A stretch of DNA of 64,000 nucleotides from Dyella terrae. GTDB lineage: Bacteria; Pseudomonadota; Gammaproteobacteria; Xanthomonadales; Rhodanobacteraceae. The DNA lies in the NCBI RefSeq assembly GCF_004322705.1, contig NZ_SIZZ01000001.1, positions 1,550,001 through 1,614,000 of the forward strand, read 5' to 3'. The notes under the pieces were generated by a model. It ran no database searches, was not told where the DNA came from, and saw only the letters and a program-made list of their open reading frames with translations. This document shows, piece by piece, positions 50,980 through 59,257 of this stretch (its first letter is position 1; every line of letters begins with the position of its first letter). A program made the translations under genes and the position numbers.

Positions 50980-51420
50980 ATGCAAGCGATGTTCTACTGG
51001 CTGATGGTGGTGCTGCGGCTCGCCTTCGGCGCGCTGTTCGTCTTCTCGGGCCTCAACGACCTGCTGCATTTCTGGCAGCCACCCGCGCCGGTGACGCCGC
51101 AAACGCAGGCCCTCATGCAAGGACTGGTCGGCAGCGGCTTCATCCTGCCCGTGCTTGGCGTGGTGTACCTGATCGGTGGCCTGACGGTGCTGTTCAACCG
51201 CTTCGCGGCCCTGGGCCTGGTTATCCTCGCCGCGCCAACCGTTGTGATCTTCAGCTACCACGCGACGGAGCATCACCTGCTGGGCCCGGGTCTCGCCGTG
51301 CTTATCGTGCATCTGCTGCTCGCATGGCAGCGACGCGATGCGTATGTCGACCTGTTTCAGGCCAACCCCGCTCGCCGGCGCGCCGCTCAGTCCGGACGGA
51401 TCAGCGCCGTCAGCACGTGA
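50980..51420 (+). CDS. DoxX-like membrane protein
   Basis: The 146-residue protein has four membrane helices (YWLMVVLRLAFGALFVFSGL, FILPVLGVVYLIGGLTVLF, ALGLVILAAPTVVIFSYHA and GPGLAVLIVHLLLAWQ). The early FSGLNDLLHFW and the four-helix layout match the DoxX/SURF4-like family, whose members are found in respiratory or redox contexts but mostly lack function. ATG 50980 has GGAGTG upstream and is preferred over 50950. Its 3' end overlaps the rimJ 3' end by 34 bases on opposite strands. Confidence 0.75.
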   Translation: MQAMFYWLMVVLRLAFGALFVFSGLNDLLHFWQPPAPVTPQTQALMQGLVGSGFILPVLGVVYLIGGLTVLFNRFAALGLVILAAPTVVIFSYHATEHHLLGPGLAVLIVHLLLAWQRRDAYVDLFQANPARRRAAQSGRISAVST

Positions 51421-51935
51421 TCTTCCCAGCGTCCTGCAATCAGCAGGTACGCCCGCGCCAGGCCTTCCCGTTCGAAACCGAGCGCGCGCAGCAAACCTGC
51501 GCTGCGCTCGTTGCGCGGGATGTAGTTCGCCATGACGCGATGCAGCCCCAACGAACCGAATGCCCACGCCAGGCCTTCGACCAGCGACTCTTTCATCAGG
51601 CCGCTGCCTTCGTTGCTGGCCCCCATCGCGTAACCGAGATGGCAGGCCTGGAACGCTCCGCGGACCACGTTGGAAAACGTGAAGGTCCCCAGGATGTGCT
51701 CCTCGGCAGGATCAAGGATCAGGAACGGGTACGCACGATCAAGGCGGATCGCCTCGCGCGCTTCCCCGATGTATTGCAGGCACTGCTCCTGCGTGAAGTA
51801 CCAGGCTTCCCTTAGTGGCTCCCACGGAGCAAGGTGCTCACGATTCTCTACGCGAAAACGCAGGAGCCGCTTTGCATCGTCGCGGTCGATCAGTCGCAGC
51901 ACCGATCGCGATGTCAGCAGGCGTGGGGCAATCAC
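51387..51935 (-). CDS. rimJ: RimJ/RimL-family N-acetyltransferase
   Basis: The 182-residue GNAT protein starts MIAPRLLTSRSVLRLIDRDD. Motif A is around GYAMGASNEGSGLMKESLVE, where the usual GxGxA loop reads NEGSG, and MANYIPRNERSAGLLRALGFEREG is typical of RimJ, which acetylates the N-terminus of ribosomal protein S5. RimL or another GNAT is the alternative. The start overlaps the fghA stop (ATGA), so it follows fghA on one transcript. Confidence 0.85.
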   Translation of the reverse strand: MIAPRLLTSRSVLRLIDRDDAKRLLRFRVENREHLAPWEPLREAWYFTQEQCLQYIGEAREAIRLDRAYPFLILDPAEEHILGTFTFSNVVRGAFQACHLGYAMGASNEGSGLMKESLVEGLAWAFGSLGLHRVMANYIPRNERSAGLLRALGFEREGLARAYLLIAGRWEDHVLTALIRPD

Positions 51936-52780
51936 GCCAGTCCCAGCGCCTGCGCGTGATGCCGCAAATGGTCGTCGATGAAACTGGCGATGAAGTAATA
52001 GCTGTGGTCGTAACCGGGATGACGGCGCAGCAGCAGCGACTGCCCCGACTCCGCGCAGGCCTGGTCGAACAATTCAGGTCGCAATTGCTCCGTGAGAAAG
52101 CGGTCCGCTTCTCCCTGGTCGATCAGGATGCTGCCCGGAAAGTTATGCAGCCGCACCAGCTCGCACGCGTCGTATTCGGCCCAGCGCGCGGTGTTGTCAC
52201 CAAGGTAGCGCGGCAGGGCCTTGCGCCCCCACGGCACCTGGGTGGGAGCCACAATGGGGGCGAAGGCGGAAACGGAGCGATAGCGTCCCGGGTTTTTCAG
52301 CGCAATGGTGAGCGCGCCATGACCGCCCATGGAGTGGCCGCAGATCGAAGCGCGTGTCGTATCGACCGGGAAGTGCGTCGCAAGGAATGCGGGAAGTTCG
52401 TCCACGACATAGCTGTACATGCGAAAACGCGAGGCCCACGGCGCGACGGTCGCGTCGACGTAAAAGCCCGCGCCTTCACCGAATTCCCAATCACCCGTAG
52501 CGCCTTCGAAACCCGTATCGCGCGGGCTCGTGTCGGGCATGACCAACGCCATGCCAAGCTCGGATGCGAGCTGCTGCGCACCGGCTTTGATCGTCGCCGT
52601 TTCTTCCGTGCAGGTCAGGCCCGCAAGGAAGTACAGCACCGGCACCGGCGCGATCTGCGCTTGCGCGGGCAGATAGACAGCGAAACGCATGGCGCCGCCG
52701 CAGGCCAGCGAGTCGTGTCGATAGAAGCCCTGCGTGCCATCGAAGCAGCGCTGTTCGGAAATCGTTTCAAGCGTGGTCAT
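51932..52780 (-). CDS. fghA: S-formylglutathione hydrolase
   Basis: FghA splits S-formylglutathione to formate and glutathione in formaldehyde detoxification. The 282-residue esterase starts MTTLETISEQRCFDGTQGFY; the nucleophile is in GHSMGGHGALTIA, with Asp in ILIDQGEADRFL and His in GYDHSYYF. LYFLAGLTCTEE is a typical esterase-D-family segment. It normally works with formaldehyde dehydrogenase (adhC/frmA), which is not adjacent here. Confidence 0.95.
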   Translation of the reverse strand: MTTLETISEQRCFDGTQGFYRHDSLACGGAMRFAVYLPAQAQIAPVPVLYFLAGLTCTEETATIKAGAQQLASELGMALVMPDTSPRDTGFEGATGDWEFGEGAGFYVDATVAPWASRFRMYSYVVDELPAFLATHFPVDTTRASICGHSMGGHGALTIALKNPGRYRSVSAFAPIVAPTQVPWGRKALPRYLGDNTARWAEYDACELVRLHNFPGSILIDQGEADRFLTEQLRPELFDQACAESGQSLLLRRHPGYDHSYYFIASFIDDHLRHHAQALGLA

Positions 52781-52841
52781 GCGGGGCTCCCTGTCTGCAC
52801 ATCGCGATCATAGTCGCGTCACGCCTCGTGCGGCACCCCGG

Positions 52842-53591
52842 TTAGCGTTCCTGGTCCGTCGGGCGCAAGAGCACTTCGTTGATGTTGACGTGCGAAGGAC
52901 GCGTCACGCAGAACAGGATGGTTTCGGCGATATCGCGACTTTGCAGCTGACGCATGCTTTCGGCCCAGCTGTTGATCGACTTCTGCACGGCTTCGTGGCC
53001 GATATGATCGCGCAGTTCGGTTTCCACCACGCCGGGCTCGATCACCGTGACGCGGATGTTGTGCATGTACTCCTCGCGACGCAGCGCTTCGGAGAACGCC
53101 ACCACGCCGAACTTGGTCGCCGAATACGCAGCGCCATTGGGATTGGCCACTCGCCCTGCCGTCGACGAGATATTCACGATATGGCCATCGTGGCGATCAC
53201 GCATGCCGGGCAAGGCCGCTTGCGACGAGGCGATCAGGCTCATCACATTGAGCTGGAGCATGTGTTGCCAGCGATCCAGGTCGGCTTCGGCCACCGGCTC
53301 CAGGTACATGACGCCGGCGTTGTTCACCAGGATGTCCAGCCGACCGAATCGCGATTCCGTTTCATGAACCACGCGCTGCGACTCGTCCACCGACGACAGA
53401 TCGGCGGCCAGCACCAGCGGTTCAGCTCCCAGTGCCTCAAGTTTGCCGGCCAGGGCCTCCAAGCGGTCCCGGCGGCGCGCCACGATGGCGACCCGGGCAC
53501 CCGCCTCGGCCAGGGCCAATGCAGTGGCTTCACCAATACCCGACGATGCTCCGGTGACCATGGCCACCCGGCCAGCTAAGGGCTTTTGCAT
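52842..53591 (-). CDS. Classical short-chain dehydrogenase/reductase
   Basis: The 249-residue protein starts MQKPLAGRVAMVTGASSGIG. The TGASSGIG cofactor loop, NNAGV, the catalytic Ser (NISSTAG) and YSATK (YxxxK) are all intact, in contrast to the SDR at 34964. An Arg in ARRRDRLEAL at the end of the second strand points to NADP. The substrate is unknown; members resembling YdfG act on serine or related hydroxy acids. It diverges from deaD. Confidence 0.9.
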   Translation of the reverse strand: MQKPLAGRVAMVTGASSGIGEATALALAEAGARVAIVARRRDRLEALAGKLEALGAEPLVLAADLSSVDESQRVVHETESRFGRLDILVNNAGVMYLEPVAEADLDRWQHMLQLNVMSLIASSQAALPGMRDRHDGHIVNISSTAGRVANPNGAAYSATKFGVVAFSEALRREEYMHNIRVTVIEPGVVETELRDHIGHEAVQKSINSWAESMRQLQSRDIAETILFCVTRPSHVNINEVLLRPTDQER

Positions 53592-53653
53592 ACGAAATCC
53601 TTGAAATAATTGAGTCTGAGCCGCTTTAAAGCGCGGTCCAGGCGAGGTGAGCC

Positions 53654-53662
53654 TGCTACAAT
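53654..53662 (+). promoter_or_regulatory. Candidate extended -10 promoter of deaD
   Basis: TGCTACAAT is an extended -10 (TACAAT at 53657-53662), 47 bases before the deaD start. The -35 region is weak, as expected for an extended -10 promoter. Confidence 0.45.
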
Positions 53663-53709
53663 GCGAACATTCTCCTGCATGCCGCCGTGCATGCCATGTC
53701 GAGGTTCCC

Positions 53710-55584
53710 ATGTCCTCCCCGTCTTCCGATTCCGCACCGGCAGTCGCCGGCTTTGCCGCGCTTGCGCTCACCCCAGAGGTGCAACGCGCGCTGTCCGACG
53801 TTGGCTACGAGTCGCCGTCTCCCATTCAGGCGGCCACCATTCCGCCCCTGCTCGAAGGCCGCGATGTGCTGGGCCAGGCCCAGACCGGTACCGGCAAGAC
53901 GGCGGCCTTCGCGCTGCCGATCCTTTCGCGCATCGACCTTAAGCCCGGCAAGCCTCAGGCGCTGGTGCTGGCACCGACGCGCGAACTCGCCATTCAGGTG
54001 GCTGAGGCCTTCCAGCGCTACGCCGCTCACATGCCGGGTCTGCAGGTGCTGCCGATTTACGGCGGCCAGAGTTACGGCCCGCAGTTGCACGCGCTCAAGC
54101 GTGGCGTGCAGATCGTGGTCGGCACGCCCGGCCGCGTGATCGATCACCTTGATCGTGGCACGCTCGATCTGTCCGAACTGCGCTTCCTCGTGCTCGACGA
54201 AGCCGACGAAATGCTGCGCATGGGCTTCATCGACGACGTCGAGAAAGTGCTCCAGGCGACGCCGCCGGAACGTCAGGTCGCGCTGTTCTCCGCGACGATG
54301 CCGGCACCGATCCGCAAGATCGCGCAGCAGCACCTTAAGAATCCAGTCGAAGTCACCATCAAGACGGCGACCACGACCAACACCAACATCCGCCAGCGTT
54401 ACTGGTTCGTGAGCGGGCTGCATAAGCTCGACGCAATGACGCGCATCCTCGAAGCCGAGCCGTTCGACGCGATGATCATCTTCGCGCGTACCAAGCAGGC
54501 CACCGAAGAACTCGCCGAGAAGCTTCAGGCGCGCGGCCTCGCTGCTGCCGCCATCAATGGCGACATCGCCCAGGCACAGCGTGAGCGCGTCATCCAGCAG
54601 CTCAAGGACGGCAAGCTCGACATCCTCGTTGCCACCGACGTGGCGGCGCGTGGCCTCGACGTGGAACGCATCAGCCACGTCATGAATTACGACATTCCGT
54701 ACGACACGGAAAGCTACGTGCATCGCATTGGCCGTACCGGTCGTGCCGGCCGCAGTGGCGAAGCGATCCTGTTCGTCACGCCGCGCGAAAAGGGCATGCT
54801 GCGCGCCATCGAACGCGCCACCCGCCAGCCCATCGAAGAGATGAAGCTGCCGACGGTGGAAGCCGTCAACGACGTGCGTATCGCCAAGTTCAAGCAGCGC
54901 ATCAGCGACACCCTGGCCGTCGGCGAGCTGGAATTCTTCCAGCAGCTGATCGAGCAGTACGAGCAGGAACACAACATCCCCGCGATCGAGATTGCCGCTG
55001 CACTGGCGCGCATTTCGCAGGGCGACCAGCCGCTGCTGCTGACGCCGCCGCCGAAGCGCGAGTACCAGCCGCGCGAACGCGAAGATCGCCGCTCCCTCGA
55101 CCGCGACAGCCGCGATAACCGTGACGGCCGTGACCGCCCCCCGCGCGAGCCGCGCCACGGCGACCGCGAACACGGTCCGCGTGAATCCTTCTCGCGTCCG
55201 GTACGCCCGCACAGCACGGAAGAAGGCAAGCGCACCTATCGCATCGAAGTTGGCCACGAGCACGGCGTGAAGCCCGGCAACATCGTCGGCGCCATTGCCA
55301 ACGAAGCGGGCCTGGAAAGCCAGTTCATCGGCCGCCTGAGCATTCGCGGTGACTACAGTCTGGTTGACCTTCCCGATGGCATGCCCAAGGAAGTCTTCGA
55401 ACACCTGAAAAAGGTGTGGGTCAGTCAGCAGCAGCTGCGCATCAAGGAATGGGACGGTGTCGAAACCGATACCGGCAGCAGCGGCGGTGGCGATTTCGCC
55501 CCGAAGCGCAAGCCGGGCGGCTATCGTCCGGGTGGCTTCAAGGGCCAGGGAGGCCACGGGAAGAAGCCGTTCAAGAAGCGCTGA
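53710..55584 (+). CDS. deaD: ATP-dependent RNA helicase DeaD (CsdA)
   Basis: DeaD unwinds structured mRNA and assists 50S assembly, especially in the cold. The 624-residue protein starts MSSPSSDSAPAVAGFAALAL. Helicase motifs are complete: SPSPIQ, AQTGTGKT, DEAD, SAT and HRIGRTGRAGR. The region about residues 455-500 is rich in Arg/Asp/Glu (REREDRRSLDRDSRDNRDGR). The DbpA-type RNA-binding domain follows (RTYRIEVGHEHGVKPGNIVG) and a Gly/Lys-rich tail (GGFKGQGGHGKKPFKKR). This is the DeaD architecture. ATG 53710 is used; the frame is open 21 codons earlier. A terminator follows. Confidence 0.95.
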   Translation: MSSPSSDSAPAVAGFAALALTPEVQRALSDVGYESPSPIQAATIPPLLEGRDVLGQAQTGTGKTAAFALPILSRIDLKPGKPQALVLAPTRELAIQVAEAFQRYAAHMPGLQVLPIYGGQSYGPQLHALKRGVQIVVGTPGRVIDHLDRGTLDLSELRFLVLDEADEMLRMGFIDDVEKVLQATPPERQVALFSATMPAPIRKIAQQHLKNPVEVTIKTATTTNTNIRQRYWFVSGLHKLDAMTRILEAEPFDAMIIFARTKQATEELAEKLQARGLAAAAINGDIAQAQRERVIQQLKDGKLDILVATDVAARGLDVERISHVMNYDIPYDTESYVHRIGRTGRAGRSGEAILFVTPREKGMLRAIERATRQPIEEMKLPTVEAVNDVRIAKFKQRISDTLAVGELEFFQQLIEQYEQEHNIPAIEIAAALARISQGDQPLLLTPPPKREYQPREREDRRSLDRDSRDNRDGRDRPPREPRHGDREHGPRESFSRPVRPHSTEEGKRTYRIEVGHEHGVKPGNIVGAIANEAGLESQFIGRLSIRGDYSLVDLPDGMPKEVFEHLKKVWVSQQQLRIKEWDGVETDTGSSGGGDFAPKRKPGGYRPGGFKGQGGHGKKPFKKR

Positions 55585-55605
55585 TAACCGCACGATGTGA
55601 CATCA

Positions 55606-55644
55606 CGAAAAGCCAGCAAGGGCCCTGCCCCTGCTGGTTTTTCG
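55606..55644 (+). terminator. Terminator after deaD
   Basis: CGAAAAGCCAGCA (55606-55618) pairs with TGCTGGTTTTTCG (55632-55644) with one G-T pair, and the loop contains AGGGCCCT. The arm carries TTTTT. It lies 21 bases after the deaD stop. Confidence 0.75.
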
Positions 55645-55743
55645 CTTTCTGCACCCTGGTCGGCGAACACTGTTTCCGGCGCGCAACGCTCCGTTCCCCG
55701 CCACACCGATGATTTGAAGCCGACGCTCCCCCACCATAGGGGC

Positions 55744-56547
55744 ATGAACATGCTTCCTTCCCTCTACATCTCCCACGGTTCGCCGATGACGGCGCTGCAT
55801 CCCGGACAGGTCGGCGAGCGCCTGGCCGAGCTGGCGCGCGCCATGCCGAAGCCGAAGGCCATCGTGATTGCCACGGCGCACTGGCTGGCCCATCAGCCGT
55901 CTGTCGGTGGCGCGGCCAGACCGGAAACGGTGCACGATTTCTATGGTTTTCCGCGCGAGCTGTTCGATATCCAATACCCGGCGCCCGGCGAGCCAGCACT
56001 GGCCGAACGCGTCTGTCGCCTGCTCGACGGGGCAGGACTGAAGCCCGCACTCGATCCGCAGCACGGCCTCGATCACGGTGCCTGGGTGCCCCTGCGCCTG
56101 CTTTATCCGGATGCCGACATCCCCGTCGTGCCGCTATCGATCCAGCCCAACCTGGGGCCCGCCCATCAGTACGCGGTGGGCCGCGCCCTGGCGCCGCTGC
56201 GTGAGGAAGGTGTGCTGGTCATCGGCTCGGGGAGCATCACGCATAACCTGCACGATTTCCGGCAGGGTTACAGCGACGAACGCGAAGCGCCCTATGTACG
56301 GCCGTTCATTGGCTGGGTGGAGGAGAAACTGGCCCGTGGCGAGGTGAATGCGCTGCTCGACTACCGGCGCCAGGCTCCTTTCGCCGAGCGTGCGCATCCG
56401 ACGGATGAGCACTTCCTGCCGTTGTACGTAGCGTTGGGCGCGGCCGGTGAAGGTGCCCATGCGGAGCGCATCGACGCAGGCATCGACCTGGGCTTTCTGG
56501 CGATGGATATCTATCGGTTTGACGGGGTTGGCGCAGGCGCCCCGTAA
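55744..56547 (+). CDS. ygiD: YgiD-type 4,5-DOPA dioxygenase family protein
   Basis: The 267-residue protein starts MNMLPSLYISHGSPMTALHP and belongs to the class III extradiol dioxygenase family. The metal ligands read ISHGSP (His11), DHGAWVPLRLLYPDA and the later GSGSITHNLHDF, plus the ADRHP-like end HPTDEHFLPLYVALGAA. E. coli YgiD opens 4,5-DOPA in vitro; the natural substrate is unknown. ATG 55750 is an alternative start. It is a single gene between the deaD terminator and the YkgJ-like gene on the other strand. Confidence 0.9.
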   Translation: MNMLPSLYISHGSPMTALHPGQVGERLAELARAMPKPKAIVIATAHWLAHQPSVGGAARPETVHDFYGFPRELFDIQYPAPGEPALAERVCRLLDGAGLKPALDPQHGLDHGAWVPLRLLYPDADIPVVPLSIQPNLGPAHQYAVGRALAPLREEGVLVIGSGSITHNLHDFRQGYSDEREAPYVRPFIGWVEEKLARGEVNALLDYRRQAPFAERAHPTDEHFLPLYVALGAAGEGAHAERIDAGIDLGFLAMDIYRFDGVGAGAP

Positions 56548-56599
56548 CGCCTGAGGCGCCGCGCTTCTTCATGACGGCCCTCTCGCAACCACGCGATGC

Positions 56600-56977
56600 T
56601 CAGGCCGCCTGTGGCGCCCCGGAGTGCGACGGATCCACCCAGTCCTCCGGGGTCAACGGCGCCAGCCCGTGCGCCACCCTCGCTTTGTCACACTGCGCGC
56701 TGGCCCGCCCAAACTCCCAGGCGGGCTCAACCTCCCGGCATACCGAAGGACGCCGCTCGTACACGCCGCAGTTCCCGTCTTTGCCTACCGTCCCCTGCAG
56801 GGCCACGCAGCGCGGCTGGCGCGCCTGCGTTCCACGCATGACCAGGCGGTGCGGGTCCAGTTTTTCGGTGAGATCAGGAGGCACGACGCCGCCCATGAAC
56901 GGGTCGGCTTCGGACCAATGGAAGGCAACACGAAAGTGGGCGCAGCAGGCGCCACAGCGCAGGCACGGATGAGCCAT
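56600..56977 (-). CDS. YkgJ-family cysteine-cluster protein
   Basis: The 125-residue protein starts MAHPCLRCGACCAHFRVAFH. The CxxCxxCC cluster (Cys5, Cys8, Cys11, Cys12), Cys in QPRCVALQGTVGKDGNC and RPSVCREVEPAW are the pattern of the UPF0153/YkgJ family, which probably binds zinc or an Fe-S cluster. Function is unknown. It lies 78 bases downstream of ypfJ on the same strand. The start at 56977 is preferred over one 10 codons upstream. Confidence 0.85.
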   Translation of the reverse strand: MAHPCLRCGACCAHFRVAFHWSEADPFMGGVVPPDLTEKLDPHRLVMRGTQARQPRCVALQGTVGKDGNCGVYERRPSVCREVEPAWEFGRASAQCDKARVAHGLAPLTPEDWVDPSHSGAPQAA

Positions 56978-57055
56978 AGTCCGACGGAATAGCGCACCCC
57001 AAGGCACGCGGCGCGCGCATTCTAGAGCGCGTCCCGGGGGACGCGCATCTGCCGG

Positions 57056-57913
57056 TCAGGGGGTGCCGCGGAAGGTGTTGCAGGCATCGACCCGCCCGCT
57101 GTCGAAGCCCGCCTTGAACCACTTCACCCGCTGCTCGGACGTGCCGTGCGTGAAGGAATCCGGCACGACCCGGCCCTGCGCCTGCTGCTGGAGCGCGTCG
57201 TCGCCGATCTTGCTGGCGGCGTTCAGCGCACTCTCGATATCGCCCGCCTGCAGCCACTGCAGGCGCTGCTGCGTGCGATTGGCCCAGACGCCGGCGAAGC
57301 AGTCGGCCTGCAGCTCCTGGCGCACCGAGAGGCCGTCAGCGCCCTCCATCGCGGCACCGCGACGGCGCGCCTGCTCGACCTGATTGAACACGCCAAGCAG
57401 GTTCTGCACGTGATGTCCGACCTCGTGGGCAATGACATAGGCCCGGGCAAAATCGCCGGAGGCGCGGAATCGATCCTGCAGTTCCTGGAAGAACGCCAGG
57501 TCCAGGTAGACCTTCTGGTCACCCGGGCAATAGAACGGCCCGACGGCTGTCGATGCCGCGCCGCAAGCGGTGTTCACGCCGCCACTGAACAGCACCAGCG
57601 TTGGGTCCGTGTACTGGCGACCATTCTCCGCAAAGATATCCGTCCAGGTCTTCTCAGTGGAGCCGAGCACCGCGCTGACGAATTCCTTTTGCTGCGGATC
57701 GACCTGTACCGGCTCACCGGTCTGTGCGGCTTGCCCGCTGCCCGTGTCGACATTGGTCAGCAGCGCCGTCGGATCCTTGAAGAAGACCAGGCCGAGAATG
57801 GCCAGGATGACGATGCCGCCGATGCCCATGCCGCGGCCACCACCAAAACGGCGCCCGCCACCACCACTGTCGACTTCGACGTTCTGACTGCGTTCGCCTT
57901 TCTGCCAGTCCAT
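57056..57913 (-). CDS. ypfJ: Neutral zinc metallopeptidase YpfJ
   Basis: The 285-residue protein starts MDWQKGERSQNVEVDSGGGG. A Gly/Arg-rich N-terminus leads into one membrane helix (IGGIVILAILGLVFF), then a zinc-protease domain with the HExxH site in YVIAHEVGHHVQNLLG and the third ligand probably in ELQADCFAGVW. CPGDQKVYLDLAFFQELQDR is family typical. Members are membrane-anchored and their substrates are unknown. It diverges from the MAPEG gene. Confidence 0.92.
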   Translation of the reverse strand: MDWQKGERSQNVEVDSGGGGRRFGGGRGMGIGGIVILAILGLVFFKDPTALLTNVDTGSGQAAQTGEPVQVDPQQKEFVSAVLGSTEKTWTDIFAENGRQYTDPTLVLFSGGVNTACGAASTAVGPFYCPGDQKVYLDLAFFQELQDRFRASGDFARAYVIAHEVGHHVQNLLGVFNQVEQARRRGAAMEGADGLSVRQELQADCFAGVWANRTQQRLQWLQAGDIESALNAASKIGDDALQQQAQGRVVPDSFTHGTSEQRVKWFKAGFDSGRVDACNTFRGTP

Positions 57914-58066
57914 GGGTGGTCTCGCCTATACCTGGGAACCCGGACGATAAACCCGCCAGCCGCGCGCGTGAAGAGGTGATGTCAGGCTCGCGAATGCGTT
58001 CACCGCGTCATCACTTCCTTCGCGGCGTCCACTACAGTGGGCGCTACTCCAACGGAACCCAGCCTC

Positions 58067-58462
58067 ATGGTCCAACACCTTCCCGCCATCGTTGCCGTGC
58101 TGACCATCCTGCTGCTGTTCGGCACCACCTGGGTGGTCGGTCGCGCCCGCATGAAGCACGGCATCAAGGCGCCAGCCACGGCGGGGCATCCGTCGTTCGA
58201 ACGTGCCTACCGCGTGCAGCTCAATACGATCGAATCCACCGTGATGTTCCTGCCCACCCTGTGGCTCGCCTCGACCTACAGCGCGCCGCTGTGGGCCGGC
58301 CTGCTTGGGCTGGTGTGGATCGTCGGACGCATCTGGTATGCCGCCGGCTACCTGAAGGATCCGGCCAGGCGCGAGGGTGGATTCGTGCTCTCCAGCGCAG
58401 CGTGGCTGATCATGCTTATCCTGGCCATCATCGGCCTGGTGCGCGTGATCGCCGTCAGCTGA
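58067..58462 (+). CDS. MAPEG-family membrane protein
   Basis: The 131-residue protein starts MVQHLPAIVAVLTILLLFGT and has four membrane helices. ERAYRVQLNTIESTVMFLPTL is the MAPEG signature (the E-R-x-x-x-x-x-N-x-x-E pattern) and RIWYAAGYLKDPARREGGF the second. Eukaryotic members act on glutathione and eicosanoids; the role of bacterial ones is unclear. Its last 8 bases overlap the 3' end of the methyltransferase gene on the other strand. Confidence 0.9.
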   Translation: MVQHLPAIVAVLTILLLFGTTWVVGRARMKHGIKAPATAGHPSFERAYRVQLNTIESTVMFLPTLWLASTYSAPLWAGLLGLVWIVGRIWYAAGYLKDPARREGGFVLSSAAWLIMLILAIIGLVRVIAVS

Positions 58463-59225
58463 GCGGCGCGACCGCGCTGACGACCCAAACCCGGTGCGGC
58501 ACATGCATCGGGTCGGCGGGAAAGCGGCTGGCAAGGATTTCGCCAAGTTCGGCATCGAAACGCGCAACGTTTGCGGGATCCAACGAAGCACCCACCCCCG
58601 CGCTGGCACGAATGCGACCGCGCCAGTCTTCGTGGCTGTAGGGCACGCTCACGTCGAAGGAAAAGGTGCGGATGTCGCCCAGCCCCGCCTCCTGCACGTC
58701 GCGCAGCCACGCGGGATACAGTCCCGTGCCATCGGCCTGGGCCCAGGCCGGGTTATAGGCCTTGATGAGCGTCTCGGTGGCTTCGACCATGTTGCCGGCC
58801 AGCGGCAACCAGTCGAAATGCGCAATCACGAGCCGACCGCCGGGTCGCAACCATTGCCGCACGCGAGCAGCGGCGGCCGGACGATCGAACCAGTGCCAGC
58901 ACTGTCCGGCCGTCACCAGGTCAAAGCTGGCGTCCGGCAGCATCGCCTCTTCCACCCTGGCCTGCACATGGCGCACCTGCACACCTGCCGCGCGGTCGAG
59001 TTCGGTTGCCTGTCCGAGCAACGCGGCAGAGGGATCGAGACCGGTGACCGCCAGGCCGCGCAGCGCCAGACCACGCGCCACCACGCCTGTACCGGTGCCA
59101 ATGTCGAGGGCAACCTCACCCGGATGGGCCAACCCCTCCTGGAACAGGTGCTGGAAAAATGCCTCGGGAAAACCCATGCGGTGGCGGGCGTAATCACTGG
59201 CAGTCTTGCCGAAATCGATCAGCAT
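58455..59225 (-). CDS. Class I SAM-dependent methyltransferase
   Basis: The 256-residue protein starts MLIDFGKTASDYARHRMGFP. The SAM motif ALDIGTGTGVVARGLALRG, VTGLDPS, and DLVTAGQCWHWFD (a feature of the UbiE/TehB-like group) are evident. The substrate is not clear. The start lies 32 bases after the TerC-CBS gene stop, so both are probably co-transcribed. It is convergent with the MAPEG gene. Confidence 0.88.
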   Translation of the reverse strand: MLIDFGKTASDYARHRMGFPEAFFQHLFQEGLAHPGEVALDIGTGTGVVARGLALRGLAVTGLDPSAALLGQATELDRAAGVQVRHVQARVEEAMLPDASFDLVTAGQCWHWFDRPAAAARVRQWLRPGGRLVIAHFDWLPLAGNMVEATETLIKAYNPAWAQADGTGLYPAWLRDVQEAGLGDIRTFSFDVSVPYSHEDWRGRIRASAGVGASLDPANVARFDAELGEILASRFPADPMHVPHRVWVVSAVAPLS

Positions 59226-59257
59226 GCGTTTCCCCGTGATGGCATCAGGTTGCCCGA

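Noticed and set aside
53656-55593. Open frame of 645 codons on the minus strand opposite deaD
   Set aside because: It mirrors the GC-rich codon pattern of deaD and has no recognisable motif, signal or ribosome-binding site; the plus strand has complete helicase motifs.
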